Shown here: in pieces, positions 36,914-44,543 of the stretch | How the letters are laid out: every line of letters begins with the position of its first letter | Numbering within the stretch: position 1 is the stretch's first letter | NCBI GenBank assembly: GCA_963805705.1 | Contig: CAWDVH010000005.1 | Coordinates: 1,688,631-1,752,630 of the forward strand | Length of the DNA stretch: 64,000 bases | From: CAWDVH01 sp963805705 | GTDB taxonomy: Bacteria; Actinomycetota; Actinomycetes; Streptosporangiales; Streptosporangiaceae | Direction of reading: 5' to 3' | The notes under the pieces: model-generated | The model's input: only the letters and a program-made list of their open reading frames with translations | Told to the model about the DNA's origin: nothing | Database searches by the model: none | Translations under genes and position numbers: made by a program

Positions 36914-37378
36914 CTACGGCTGGTACGGCGGGGCCACGCCCCAGCCCCAGTGCGGGACAGGGGCCTGCTGCGTGACGTCCGCGCCAGGCTGGGAGTTGTG
37001 CAGGGCCAGCCGGGTGCCCCATTCCAGGTAGCCGACGAGTGCCGCGCGGAACTCCGGGTCATCGGGAAGGCCGGCGTCGTCGGCCGCGAGGCTCATCAGG
37101 GACGCGAACCGGAACCGCTGCTCGGCCGTGATACCGAGGCCGCGGTGGTGGGCGAGCATGGCCGGGTACCCGCCGAGCCGCTCGGTGTAATCGGCCGGGC
37201 CGCCGAAGACCTCGCACCACCAGGTCGTCACGTGCTCCCGGTGCTCGGCGCTGACCCCGCCGGGAAAGAACGGGCTGAGCAGGTCGTCGCGCTCCACCCG
37301 GTCGTAGAAGCAGTCGATCAGCCGCTCGAGGGCCGGACGGCCCTGTGCCCACTCGTATAGCGTCGGTGGCTCGCTCAC
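36914..37378 (-). CDS. glbO: Group II truncated haemoglobin
   Basis: A 154-residue haem protein of the trHbO group. Helix B has FYDRV with the distal Tyr at about residue 25, the proximal histidine lies in MLAHHRGLGI (77/78), and a Trp at the G8 region is replaced by the RFRFASLMSL stretch with the later LEWGTRLA. The C-terminus PHWGWGVAPPY is typical of actinobacterial members. Binds O2 or NO and may serve in redox protection. GTG start at 37378, weak ribosome site. It may lie in one transcript with the propeller gene 170 bases downstream, but the gap argues otherwise. Confidence 0.9.
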   Translation of the reverse strand: MSEPPTLYEWAQGRPALERLIDCFYDRVERDDLLSPFFPGGVSAEHREHVTTWWCEVFGGPADYTERLGGYPAMLAHHRGLGITAEQRFRFASLMSLAADDAGLPDDPEFRAALVGYLEWGTRLALHNSQPGADVTQQAPVPHWGWGVAPPYQP

Positions 37379-37681
37379 CGCAGGAGCGTAACACTGTAAT
37401 CAGTCACCGCCTCCTCCCGGCACGCGGATGACGACAGGCCGCTGGCCTCGCTACCCGACACGGGAGCGGGCAGTATGGGAACGGCTCCGAAGGCCGCGTA
37501 TTCAGCCACTCCCCCGGGACTGGTCCTGCGCTGCCCACCTGCGGAGAAGCTGTCCTGCGCCTGGCCCGCGCCTCCGGCCGTGCCGGGCACGACGTACGCG
37601 GACTTGACTACATCGAGCTCGCAGCTCCCGAGCAGCCGCCAGCCGGGCGGTCACCGCTTCACCTGGTCATGAACATGGACC
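37379..37681. other. Intergenic region, no gene seen
   Basis: Holds the upstream region of the haemoglobin gene and the downstream end of the TSUP gene. Short frames exist on both strands but none has a start, ribosome site or recognisable product. Confidence 0.5.
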
Positions 37682-38476
37682 TCAGTTCAGGCCCAGCCAC
37701 AGGTAGCGGGCGCCGATGGCGACGACCAGAATCCCCATCACCCGCCGGATCAGGATGTCCGGGAGCCGCCCCTGGATCCGGGCGCCGGCGTAGGCCCCGG
37801 CCAGGCCGCCGAGGCCCAGCGCGATGCCGGTCGGCCAGTCGGGAGCCACCGACCCGCTGTGATGAACCGACAAGATCAGGAACGTGGCCACCCCCGCGAC
37901 TGACGTGACGAACGTGGACGCCAATGCGGCCGGGGCCACCTCCCTCGTCGGCCGTCCGGTGCCGACCAGGATGGGAGCCAGGATCGAGCCGCCGCCGATG
38001 CCGTAGATCCCGCCGACGCAGCCCACCACCGCCGCGAGCAGGATCAGCACGGCCGGCGGAACTGACCGGGCCGGCCTCACATTCCCGCCCGGCCGGGCGG
38101 GCCTAGTCAGCGCCAGCCATATGCCGAGCGGCAGCAGCACCGCTCCGACGATGACATCGAAGACATGCGCGCCGGGCAGCAGTTCCACGCGGATGACCGA
38201 TCCGGCGACGACGCCGGGCAGCGTCCCGGCGATGAGGACCAGGGCGAGCCGGCCGCCAGTCTGTCCCTGCCGCCAGTACCGGTAGAGCGCACCCGGAGTA
38301 GCGACCACGTTGTACAGCAGATTGGTCGGGGTAACCGCCGGGCTCGGCGTCCCCAGCACGCTGACCTGGAACGGCAGGAGCAGCACCGCACCGGAGATCC
38401 CCGCAGGCGTCGCCAGAACCGCGATGGCGAACGCGGCAGCCAGGGCCACCACCACCGTCCAGCCCGGTCCCAGCAC
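37682..38476 (-). CDS. TSUP (TauE/SafE) family membrane protein
   Basis: A 264-residue protein with about eight helices in two repeated halves: PAGISGAVLLLPFQVSVLGT and, in the second half, GCVGGIYGIGGGSILAPILV, the family signature G-x-x-G-I-G-G-G, followed by LASTFVTSVAGVATF. TSUP proteins export sulfite, sulfoacetate or other organosulfur anions, or move them inward. GTG start at 38476 without a clear ribosome site, so the start may be off. Its nearest neighbour functionally is unknown; the SulP remnant is far away. Confidence 0.85.
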   Translation of the reverse strand: MLGPGWTVVVALAAAFAIAVLATPAGISGAVLLLPFQVSVLGTPSPAVTPTNLLYNVVATPGALYRYWRQGQTGGRLALVLIAGTLPGVVAGSVIRVELLPGAHVFDVIVGAVLLPLGIWLALTRPARPGGNVRPARSVPPAVLILLAAVVGCVGGIYGIGGGSILAPILVGTGRPTREVAPAALASTFVTSVAGVATFLILSVHHSGSVAPDWPTGIALGLGGLAGAYAGARIQGRLPDILIRRVMGILVVAIGARYLWLGLN

Positions 38477-38692
38477 CCGCTCACGGTAGCGAGCCGAACG
38501 GCAGCCGGTCAGCCGATGACCGGCTAATTGCGGTCAGCGACCAATCCGCCTGCCTCTCAGAAATATCAGTATCGCCGTACTAGTCGTTGCCGATCGCTGC
38601 GACCGCAGCACCGTTAGGAGAACCCCGTTGATCCCGCTGCGCGCCCTCCAGCGTGTAATGGACAGACCCGACGTTGTATGGAGGAAGGCCCG

Positions 38693-40072
38693 ATGATGTA
38701 CCAGGTAGTGAACCCGGCCACCGGGAAGGTCGAAAGTGAGTACCCCACGGCGACTGACGCAGAGGTCGGTGACGTTCTGGGGAGAGCCGAACGGGGCTAC
38801 ACCTCGTGGCGGCAAACTCCGGTGGACGAGCGCGCGGGGATCCTGCGCCGGGTCTCCCAGCTGTATCGCGACCGCTCCACCGACCTAGCCGCGATCATCA
38901 CCAGGGAGATGGGTAAGGTCACCAAGGCGGCCAAGGGAGAACTGCAGTTCGTCGCAGCCATCTACCAGTACTACGCCGATAACGGGGCGGCGCTCCTGGC
39001 GGACCAGCCGCTGGCCTCGAACCTGCCGGGCACGGCGTGGGTGCGCAAGACCCCGATCGGCGCGCTGCTGGGCATCATGCCGTGGAACTACCCGTATTAC
39101 CAGGTCGCCCGGTTCGCCGCCCCGAACCTGATGATCGGCAACACCATCGTGCTCAAGCATGCGCCGCAGTGCCCGGAGTCAGCCCTGGCCATGGAGCAGT
39201 TGTTCCGCGATGCCGGGCTGCCAGACGACGTCTACATCAACATCTTCGCGAGCAACGAGCAGGTCGCTGGCATGGTCGCGGACCCCCGCATCGCCGGGGT
39301 GTCGGTGACCGGCAGCGAGCGGGCCGGGTCGGCCGTGGCCGCTGTGGCCGGGCAGAACTTGAAGAAGGTTGTGCTGGAGCTTGGCGGCTCGGATCCGTTC
39401 ATTGTGCTGGACGGTGCCGACCTGCCGAAGGTGGCCAGGACGGCAGCAGCAGCCAGGATGGAGAACGGTGGCCAGGCCTGCAATGCATCCAAGCGGATGA
39501 TCATCGCCGATCCCATCTACGACGACTTCATGCGCGAGTTCACGGCCGCGATGTCCAGCTACGTGACCGGGGATCCGACCGACCCGGCGACGAGCTACGG
39601 ACCGCTGTCCTCGGAGCAGGCGGCGCGCAACCTGATGGCACAGATCGACGACGCGGTCAGTAAGGGCGCAACGGTCCACCTCGGAGGACATCGCATCGAC
39701 GGACCGGGCGCATTCGTCGAGGCGACCGTGCTATCGGGCGTGACCCCCGACATGCGGGCCTACCGGGAGGAGCTGTTCGGGCCGGCCGCAGTGGTCTACC
39801 GGGTGGCCGACGCCGATGAGGCAGTGGAGCTGGCTAACAGCAGTGCGTTCGGGCTGGGCGGAGCCGTCTTCAGCAGCGACGAGAAGCTGGCCGTGGAGGT
39901 CGCCGATCGGCTCGACGTCGGGATGGCCTGGGTCAACACTGCCGAACTCGGCGGCCCGGAGCTACCTTTTGGCGGCACTAAGCGATCCGGTGTGGGCCGC
40001 GAGCTCGGCCCGCTGGGCATCGACGAGTTCGTCAACAAGAAACTCATCCACACGCCGCCCGCCGCGCAGTGA
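38693..40072 (+). CDS. Aldehyde dehydrogenase, succinate-semialdehyde type
   Basis: A 459-residue NAD(P)-dependent enzyme: oxyanion Asn in PWNYP (130-134), general-base Glu229 in LELGG, catalytic Cys263 in GGQACNASKR, cofactor loop VSVTGSERAG, and C-terminal ELPFGGTKRSGVGRELG. The closest family by memory is the 455-460-residue succinate-semialdehyde dehydrogenases (GabD1/GabD2-like); other short-chain aldehydes are possible. The ATG at 38693 has GGAGG eight bases upstream; an ATG at 38678 overlaps that ribosome site and is less likely. Single gene with its own terminator at 40079-40116. Confidence 0.92.
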   Translation: MMYQVVNPATGKVESEYPTATDAEVGDVLGRAERGYTSWRQTPVDERAGILRRVSQLYRDRSTDLAAIITREMGKVTKAAKGELQFVAAIYQYYADNGAALLADQPLASNLPGTAWVRKTPIGALLGIMPWNYPYYQVARFAAPNLMIGNTIVLKHAPQCPESALAMEQLFRDAGLPDDVYINIFASNEQVAGMVADPRIAGVSVTGSERAGSAVAAVAGQNLKKVVLELGGSDPFIVLDGADLPKVARTAAAARMENGGQACNASKRMIIADPIYDDFMREFTAAMSSYVTGDPTDPATSYGPLSSEQAARNLMAQIDDAVSKGATVHLGGHRIDGPGAFVEATVLSGVTPDMRAYREELFGPAAVVYRVADADEAVELANSSAFGLGGAVFSSDEKLAVEVADRLDVGMAWVNTAELGGPELPFGGTKRSGVGRELGPLGIDEFVNKKLIHTPPAAQ

Positions 40073-40078
40073 TCGTCC

Positions 40079-40116
40079 CCGTGACCGCAGCCTCAGGCCC
40101 TGGGCTGCGGTCACGG
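40079..40116 (+). terminator. Strong hairpin terminator after the aldehyde dehydrogenase
   Basis: CCGTGACCGCAGCC (40079-40092) and its perfect complement (40103-40116) form a 14-base stem with a ten-base loop, six bases after the stop codon. No T-run follows. Confidence 0.8.
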
Positions 40117-40172
40117 CGGCGCTGACCAGCGATGGCCGATGAAGGCCGCCCGAGGTTAGACGAGGGCAGCGA

Positions 40173-43031
40173 TCAGGTCCGACCCGATCTGCGGAGAGCC
40201 AGGTCGAGGGCCTTCTCAGGGGTGAGCCCCATGCCCTCGGCGTAGGCCTGGTCAAGCTGCTCAGCGCCCAGGCGTACACGCGCTTGGTCGAGACTGTCCC
40301 GGCGGTAGCGCGCCGCAAATTCCGGCCACGGAATGCTCACCTGGTCAAGCGATGCCTGGGCGGCGCCGTGCAGCGCAACTGCCCGGTCCCAGTCGCCTGC
40401 ATCGCCGGCCACGAACGCTAGGCCAAGGATGGCGTAGGCCATTTCTATCTTGTCGCCGTTCCGGCGGCTGATCCGCAGGGCGGTCTCGAACTTCGACCGC
40501 GCACCGTTCAGTTCCCCTTCCGCGCGCAGCGCCAGGCCCAGCAACTGCATCACGAGAGTGTCCTCGTATCCGATCTGCTGCCCGGCTTGCGCCGCGGCTT
40601 CCAGGTGAGCCCGGGCGGCCGGGATGTCCCCGGCGCTGAGGGCATGAGAGCCGGCATTGCTGTGCAAGAGGGAGTTAATGAGATGGTCGCCGGATCGTTC
40701 GGTGCAGGCGATCGCCTCGGCGACCAGCTGCCCGGACCGGGCCGGGTCGATGGTCGTGAGATATTGGACCAGGCTCACGCCCAGCTGGACGTCGTCGCCG
40801 AGCCGCCGGGCCCGTTCGACGGACTCCTGTCCGAGCGGCAGGGCTGCCTCCGGCTCGCCGGCCCAGTAATATGCCGCGCACGATGCCGCGAGGGACCTGA
40901 TGAACAGCCGGTCGTCGCCATGCGGGCGGGCGACCTGGATCGCCTGATCAGCAAATTGCCGTGCCGTGGCCGAGTCAATGAAGATAGCGGCCCACACGGC
41001 AGTGACCAGCGCCGCTACGAACAGTCCGGGGTCCGCGCGGGCGTCCGGCCGCCTGAGCACTGGCACGAGCAGGTCGAAGGCCTCCTGCCTCCGGGAACGT
41101 GCCCACCAGTAGCGGTAAAGCGCGACGCCCAGGCGCAGGACCAGAGCGGTCCCATCCGGACGGCCGGCCGCGTGCCCTGCCGCGCGCCGCAGGTTGGCCT
41201 GATCGGCGTCTAGCCGAGTCAGCCAGCTGCCCTGGTTCGGCCCGGTCAGGTGAGCAGCCGCCGTCTCGGCGACCGCCAGAAAATGCGCGCAGTGCGTCGC
41301 GGCGACGACGGCGACATCATCGTCGCCGGCCTCGGCCAGCCGCTCAGCGGCGAACAGGCGGATCGATTCCAGAAGCCGGTACCGCAGGCCTTGCCCGGCG
41401 GGCTCGGCCACGACCAGGCTCTTGTCCACCAGCGACCCGAGCAGATCCGCGACATCCAGTACGTCGATGCGGGCGAACCCGCACACCGCCTCGGCGGCGT
41501 CCAGGGCAAAGCCCTCGGCGAACACCGACAGGCGGCCCAGCAGCACCTGCTCGGCGCCGGTCAGCAGGGAATAGGACCAGCCGACCGCCGCCCGCAGCGT
41601 CTGTTGCCGCCCCAGGGCGGTGCGGCTGCCGCCGGTGAGCAGCCGGAACCGCTGACCCAGCCGGTCATGCAGCTCAGCCAGCGACATCGACCGCAGCCGC
41701 GCCGCGGCCAGCTCGATTGCCAGCGGCATCCCGTCCAGCCGCCGGCAGACCGACACCACCACCGGGCCGGCCTGCTCATCCACGGTCAGGGCGACACCGT
41801 GCGCCCGGGCCCGCTCCACCAGCAGCGCGACCGCGTCAGAGGACTCAGGCGCCAGGAGACCGGAGTCCTCCGGCCCGGGCAGCGACAGCGACGGCACCCG
41901 GTATATCGTCTCGCCGCTGATGCCCAGCGGCTCCTGGCTGGTGGCCAGCAGGTGCACCCGCAGGCATCGCCGCAAGATCGCCTCAGCGGTCTTAGCGCAG
42001 CCGTCGATCAGGTGCTCGCAGTTATCCAGCACGATGACCACATCCTGCGGGGCCAGGGCATCCAGCAGGGCCTCCAGCGCCGGCTGGCCCGGCCGGGCGG
42101 CAAGCTGCAGCGCCTCGGAGATAGCCGCAGCCACCGCGTCCTGGTCGGTGACCGCAGCCAGCTCTGTCAGCCAGACCCCATCACCGGCCCCATCTAGCAG
42201 CTCGGCGGCCACCTGCAGCCCCAGCCTGGTCTTGCCGGCGCCGCCGGCCCCGGTCAGGGTCACCAGGCGAGCGGATTCCACCAGCGCCCGGACCTCGGAG
42301 ACCTCCCGCTCGCGGCCAACGAACGTTGACAGCTGGGCAGGCAGATTGTTCGGCAGCGCCGGGTTGCCCAGCGAGCGCAGCGGCGGGAATTCCGCGGGCA
42401 GGGCCGCCGCGTCCAGCTGGAAGATCCGTTCCGGGCGCCCCAGGTCTTTCAGCCGATGGGTGCCCAGATCGGTCAGCGCCGCGCCCGGCGGTAGCCAGTC
42501 GCGCACCAGGACAGCCGCCGACTCCGACACCAGCACCTGGCCCCCCCAGGCCACCGCGGCCACCCGGGCGGCCCGGTGAACCTCCAGGCCCACCAGGCCC
42601 GCGGCCGTCATCTCAGCCTCACCGCTGTGGACGCCCATCCGTACCCGTACCCGCACCCCGGCCGGCCAGGCATGTACCTCAAGGGCCTGCTGCATCTCCA
42701 GCGCCGCCGCCACGCACGCCCGCGGCGAGGAGAACACGGCAAAAAACGCGTCCCCCTGCGTGTCCACTTCGCTGCCGTCATGCGCGGCCAGCGCCGACCT
42801 GATCAGCTCGTGATGGCCGGCCAGCACCTGCGCGTAAACCCCGTCTCCCACCCGCCGCAGCAGCGTCGTCGAGCCCTCAATGTCGGTGAACAAAAACGTG
42901 AGAGTCTCCACGGACACAGCGTAGAAGGCCGACCAGGCGGCGGCCATGCCAGCAGGCACTGCGTCAGGCAGAGCGGTCTTGATTGTGTTGTTCGCTGTCA
43001 TCGTTATTGCCGTGGAGCACCACTTCCACAT
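40173..43031 (-). CDS. Class III nucleotide cyclase-like / NB-ARC ATPase / TPR regulator
   Basis: A 952-residue protein (from the first ATG). Residues 40-205 form a class III cyclase domain with metal aspartates in FLFTDIEGS (Asp50) and TQGDAFF (Asp94) and the Arg of VHRAAR (Arg156); the usual Asn of that motif is His, as in many cyclases fused to ATPases. Then a STAND/NB-ARC ATPase with GAGGAGKT (261-268) and VVIVLDNCEHL, and a TPR-like C-terminus to 952. There is no DNA-binding domain, so output may be cyclic nucleotide. Start uncertain: ATG 43031 (GAGGGG close by), 43001 or 42947. Isolated on the minus strand. Confidence 0.88.
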   Translation of the reverse strand: MWKWCSTAITMTANNTIKTALPDAVPAGMAAAWSAFYAVSVETLTFLFTDIEGSTTLLRRVGDGVYAQVLAGHHELIRSALAAHDGSEVDTQGDAFFAVFSSPRACVAAALEMQQALEVHAWPAGVRVRVRMGVHSGEAEMTAAGLVGLEVHRAARVAAVAWGGQVLVSESAAVLVRDWLPPGAALTDLGTHRLKDLGRPERIFQLDAAALPAEFPPLRSLGNPALPNNLPAQLSTFVGREREVSEVRALVESARLVTLTGAGGAGKTRLGLQVAAELLDGAGDGVWLTELAAVTDQDAVAAAISEALQLAARPGQPALEALLDALAPQDVVIVLDNCEHLIDGCAKTAEAILRRCLRVHLLATSQEPLGISGETIYRVPSLSLPGPEDSGLLAPESSDAVALLVERARAHGVALTVDEQAGPVVVSVCRRLDGMPLAIELAAARLRSMSLAELHDRLGQRFRLLTGGSRTALGRQQTLRAAVGWSYSLLTGAEQVLLGRLSVFAEGFALDAAEAVCGFARIDVLDVADLLGSLVDKSLVVAEPAGQGLRYRLLESIRLFAAERLAEAGDDDVAVVAATHCAHFLAVAETAAAHLTGPNQGSWLTRLDADQANLRRAAGHAAGRPDGTALVLRLGVALYRYWWARSRRQEAFDLLVPVLRRPDARADPGLFVAALVTAVWAAIFIDSATARQFADQAIQVARPHGDDRLFIRSLAASCAAYYWAGEPEAALPLGQESVERARRLGDDVQLGVSLVQYLTTIDPARSGQLVAEAIACTERSGDHLINSLLHSNAGSHALSAGDIPAARAHLEAAAQAGQQIGYEDTLVMQLLGLALRAEGELNGARSKFETALRISRRNGDKIEMAYAILGLAFVAGDAGDWDRAVALHGAAQASLDQVSIPWPEFAARYRRDSLDQARVRLGAEQLDQAYAEGMGLTPEKALDLALRRSGRT

Positions 43032-43201
43032 GACCCCTCACGGGGTCCACTAGCACGCAGTCTGAGGTACCGGCCCCCTGCCCCTTCGCTCGGCCGTCTG
43101 CCCGGCGGGTTCCGGGTCGGGCATCGGCTGTAGCTCGGCAGGATCAGCGTCTGCCCATAGCGTGGCGATGCCCAGGCCGGCCAGTCGAGCCGCGGAACCT
43201 C

Positions 43202-43417
43202 GTGCGCTCCTTAGCCCGCATCCGCCACGACAGTGGTATCCGCCAGATCCGCGTGCACGTTCTCCGGCACACAACCGCCTCGCTGCTGAAGTACCTCAGT
43301 CCGCCACGGGACGCCCCGGTCATCCTCGGCCACGCGCACGTCACGACCACGCAGCAGATCCTCGGTACTGGATCGCATGACCCATATCCGCCAGAAAGAA
43401 ACTGGAAGATCCTCTGA
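43202..43417 (+). pseudogene. C-terminal remnant of a tyrosine recombinase (phage-type integrase)
   Basis: The frame reads GIRQIRVHVLRHTTASLLKY followed by VILGHAHVTTTQQILG, the R-H-x-x-A-S and L-G-H-x-x-x-x-T-T-Q signatures of XerC/integrase proteins, with Arg-His and Leu-Gly-His but without the final catalytic Tyr region and without the N-terminal two thirds. A 15-bp palindrome GATCCTCTGAGGATC spans the stop codon at 43415-43417. It marks a former integration or excision event next to the low-GC gene downstream. Confidence 0.75.
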
Positions 43418-43434
43418 GGATCGCTCATCGTCGG

Positions 43435-43464
43435 TTGACACTCATTAGGTTAAGTCCACAATAT
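43435..43464 (+). promoter_or_regulatory. Likely sigma-70-type promoter of the low-GC gene
   Basis: A consensus -35 box TTGACA (43435-43440) is followed after 18 bases by CAATAT (43459-43464), in an AT-rich stretch 54 bases before the start codon at 43518. Confidence 0.5.
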
Positions 43465-43517
43465 ACCTAGGTCCCGCAGCCAGGCGGCAGTGCCGACTGG
43501 CTAGCGAGGCGGCGAGG

Positions 43518-44399
43518 ATGACCTACACATATACTGTGTCTATGGCTGATGCATCTACCAGCGAGCTCGCGGTGAGTTTTGCCGCTGGCGTAGTGGCGAC
43601 CTTGATTGGAGTCGTAGCGAAGTATTCCATGGACTATCGTCTTGACCGCCGACGGCTCCAGTTGCAAGAGCGAACAGCAGTTTCAGACATCATGGGTAAC
43701 AGCTTGGGCCAGCTCCGGCGGTCAGTACTCCGGCTGCACGATCGGCTAGATAGCGTATACCGGGACCCTAGAGCAGTGAGTCAGTGGCTGATTGCGGGAC
43801 CAAGTCCCGATAGAGATGGCTACTTCTTGAGATCCTTTACTCATCGTATTTTTGCCTTTCTTTCCTGGGCTGCGATCGTGCAGTGGACAATTGATGCTCT
43901 TCCGCCAGAAACGGTAAAAGAGCGTTCTGACCTGAGTAAGCTCTACAAGAGCCTCGATCATGCCAGGGATTGCCTAACTAACCGGCTTATTATCGATGAG
44001 TCCGAAACTCACACAGAACGTCAGATGTCTCTTCTCTTCGTTGGCACACTAGACGATCTAGCAGACCTGGGCCTACGAACATATCAGCTGAATGACAAGA
44101 CTATTCCCAGCACCGCATTCGATGAAGAGTATGAGATGGGCCGTGAGCCGCTGGCGTCTCTTCGTTATTGGCTCACTCTGCCTAGAAAGACTCCCTCTCA
44201 GCCGTCGATCATACTTGCCCGTCTTGCTTGTTTGCGGGAGTGCCTTGACATTATTCAGTTCGGAGTCGCAGACAAGAAACCACGGATCGATCGAGCTAGG
44301 CTTACCGCGGCCTTGCATTATGCTGACAACCGGTCCGTGATTCCAATGAATCTGTCTGCGACAGTTCCAGGGAACCTTGACGATTTTCTCGCTCTATGA
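43518..44399 (+). CDS. Low-GC membrane-anchored protein of unknown function
   Basis: A 293-residue protein with one N-terminal membrane helix (SFAAGVVATLIGVVAKYSM) followed by a basic/heptad-rich stretch (YRLDRRRLQLQERTAV) and a helical cytoplasmic domain with no motif I recognise. The DNA is visibly poorer in G+C than its surroundings and uses A/T-ending codons, so it was acquired recently. An integrase remnant lies just upstream. Single-helix proteins of this shape occur in phage-defence and in integrative-element cargo, but no evidence here decides that. Start at 43518 after GAGGCGGCGAGG; ATG 43542 is an alternative. Confidence 0.8.
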   Translation: MTYTYTVSMADASTSELAVSFAAGVVATLIGVVAKYSMDYRLDRRRLQLQERTAVSDIMGNSLGQLRRSVLRLHDRLDSVYRDPRAVSQWLIAGPSPDRDGYFLRSFTHRIFAFLSWAAIVQWTIDALPPETVKERSDLSKLYKSLDHARDCLTNRLIIDESETHTERQMSLLFVGTLDDLADLGLRTYQLNDKTIPSTAFDEEYEMGREPLASLRYWLTLPRKTPSQPSIILARLACLRECLDIIQFGVADKKPRIDRARLTAALHYADNRSVIPMNLSATVPGNLDDFLAL

Positions 44400-44543
44400 C
44401 AGAAATGGATCTTAATTTAAGGCGGGTCTCGTCGTAATATAGCCAGTAATTTGTAAGAGATGCGCACTCATCTGCCGCGTAAAGCGCACGCTGGGCGAGG
44501 CTCCGGCCCACAGCAGTCGATGCATCACACTGAGTAACGGCCG

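Noticed and set aside
38596..38609. GCTGCG-AC-CGCAGC inverted repeat before the aldehyde dehydrogenase
   Set aside because: Too short and common in GC-rich DNA; no second copy found.
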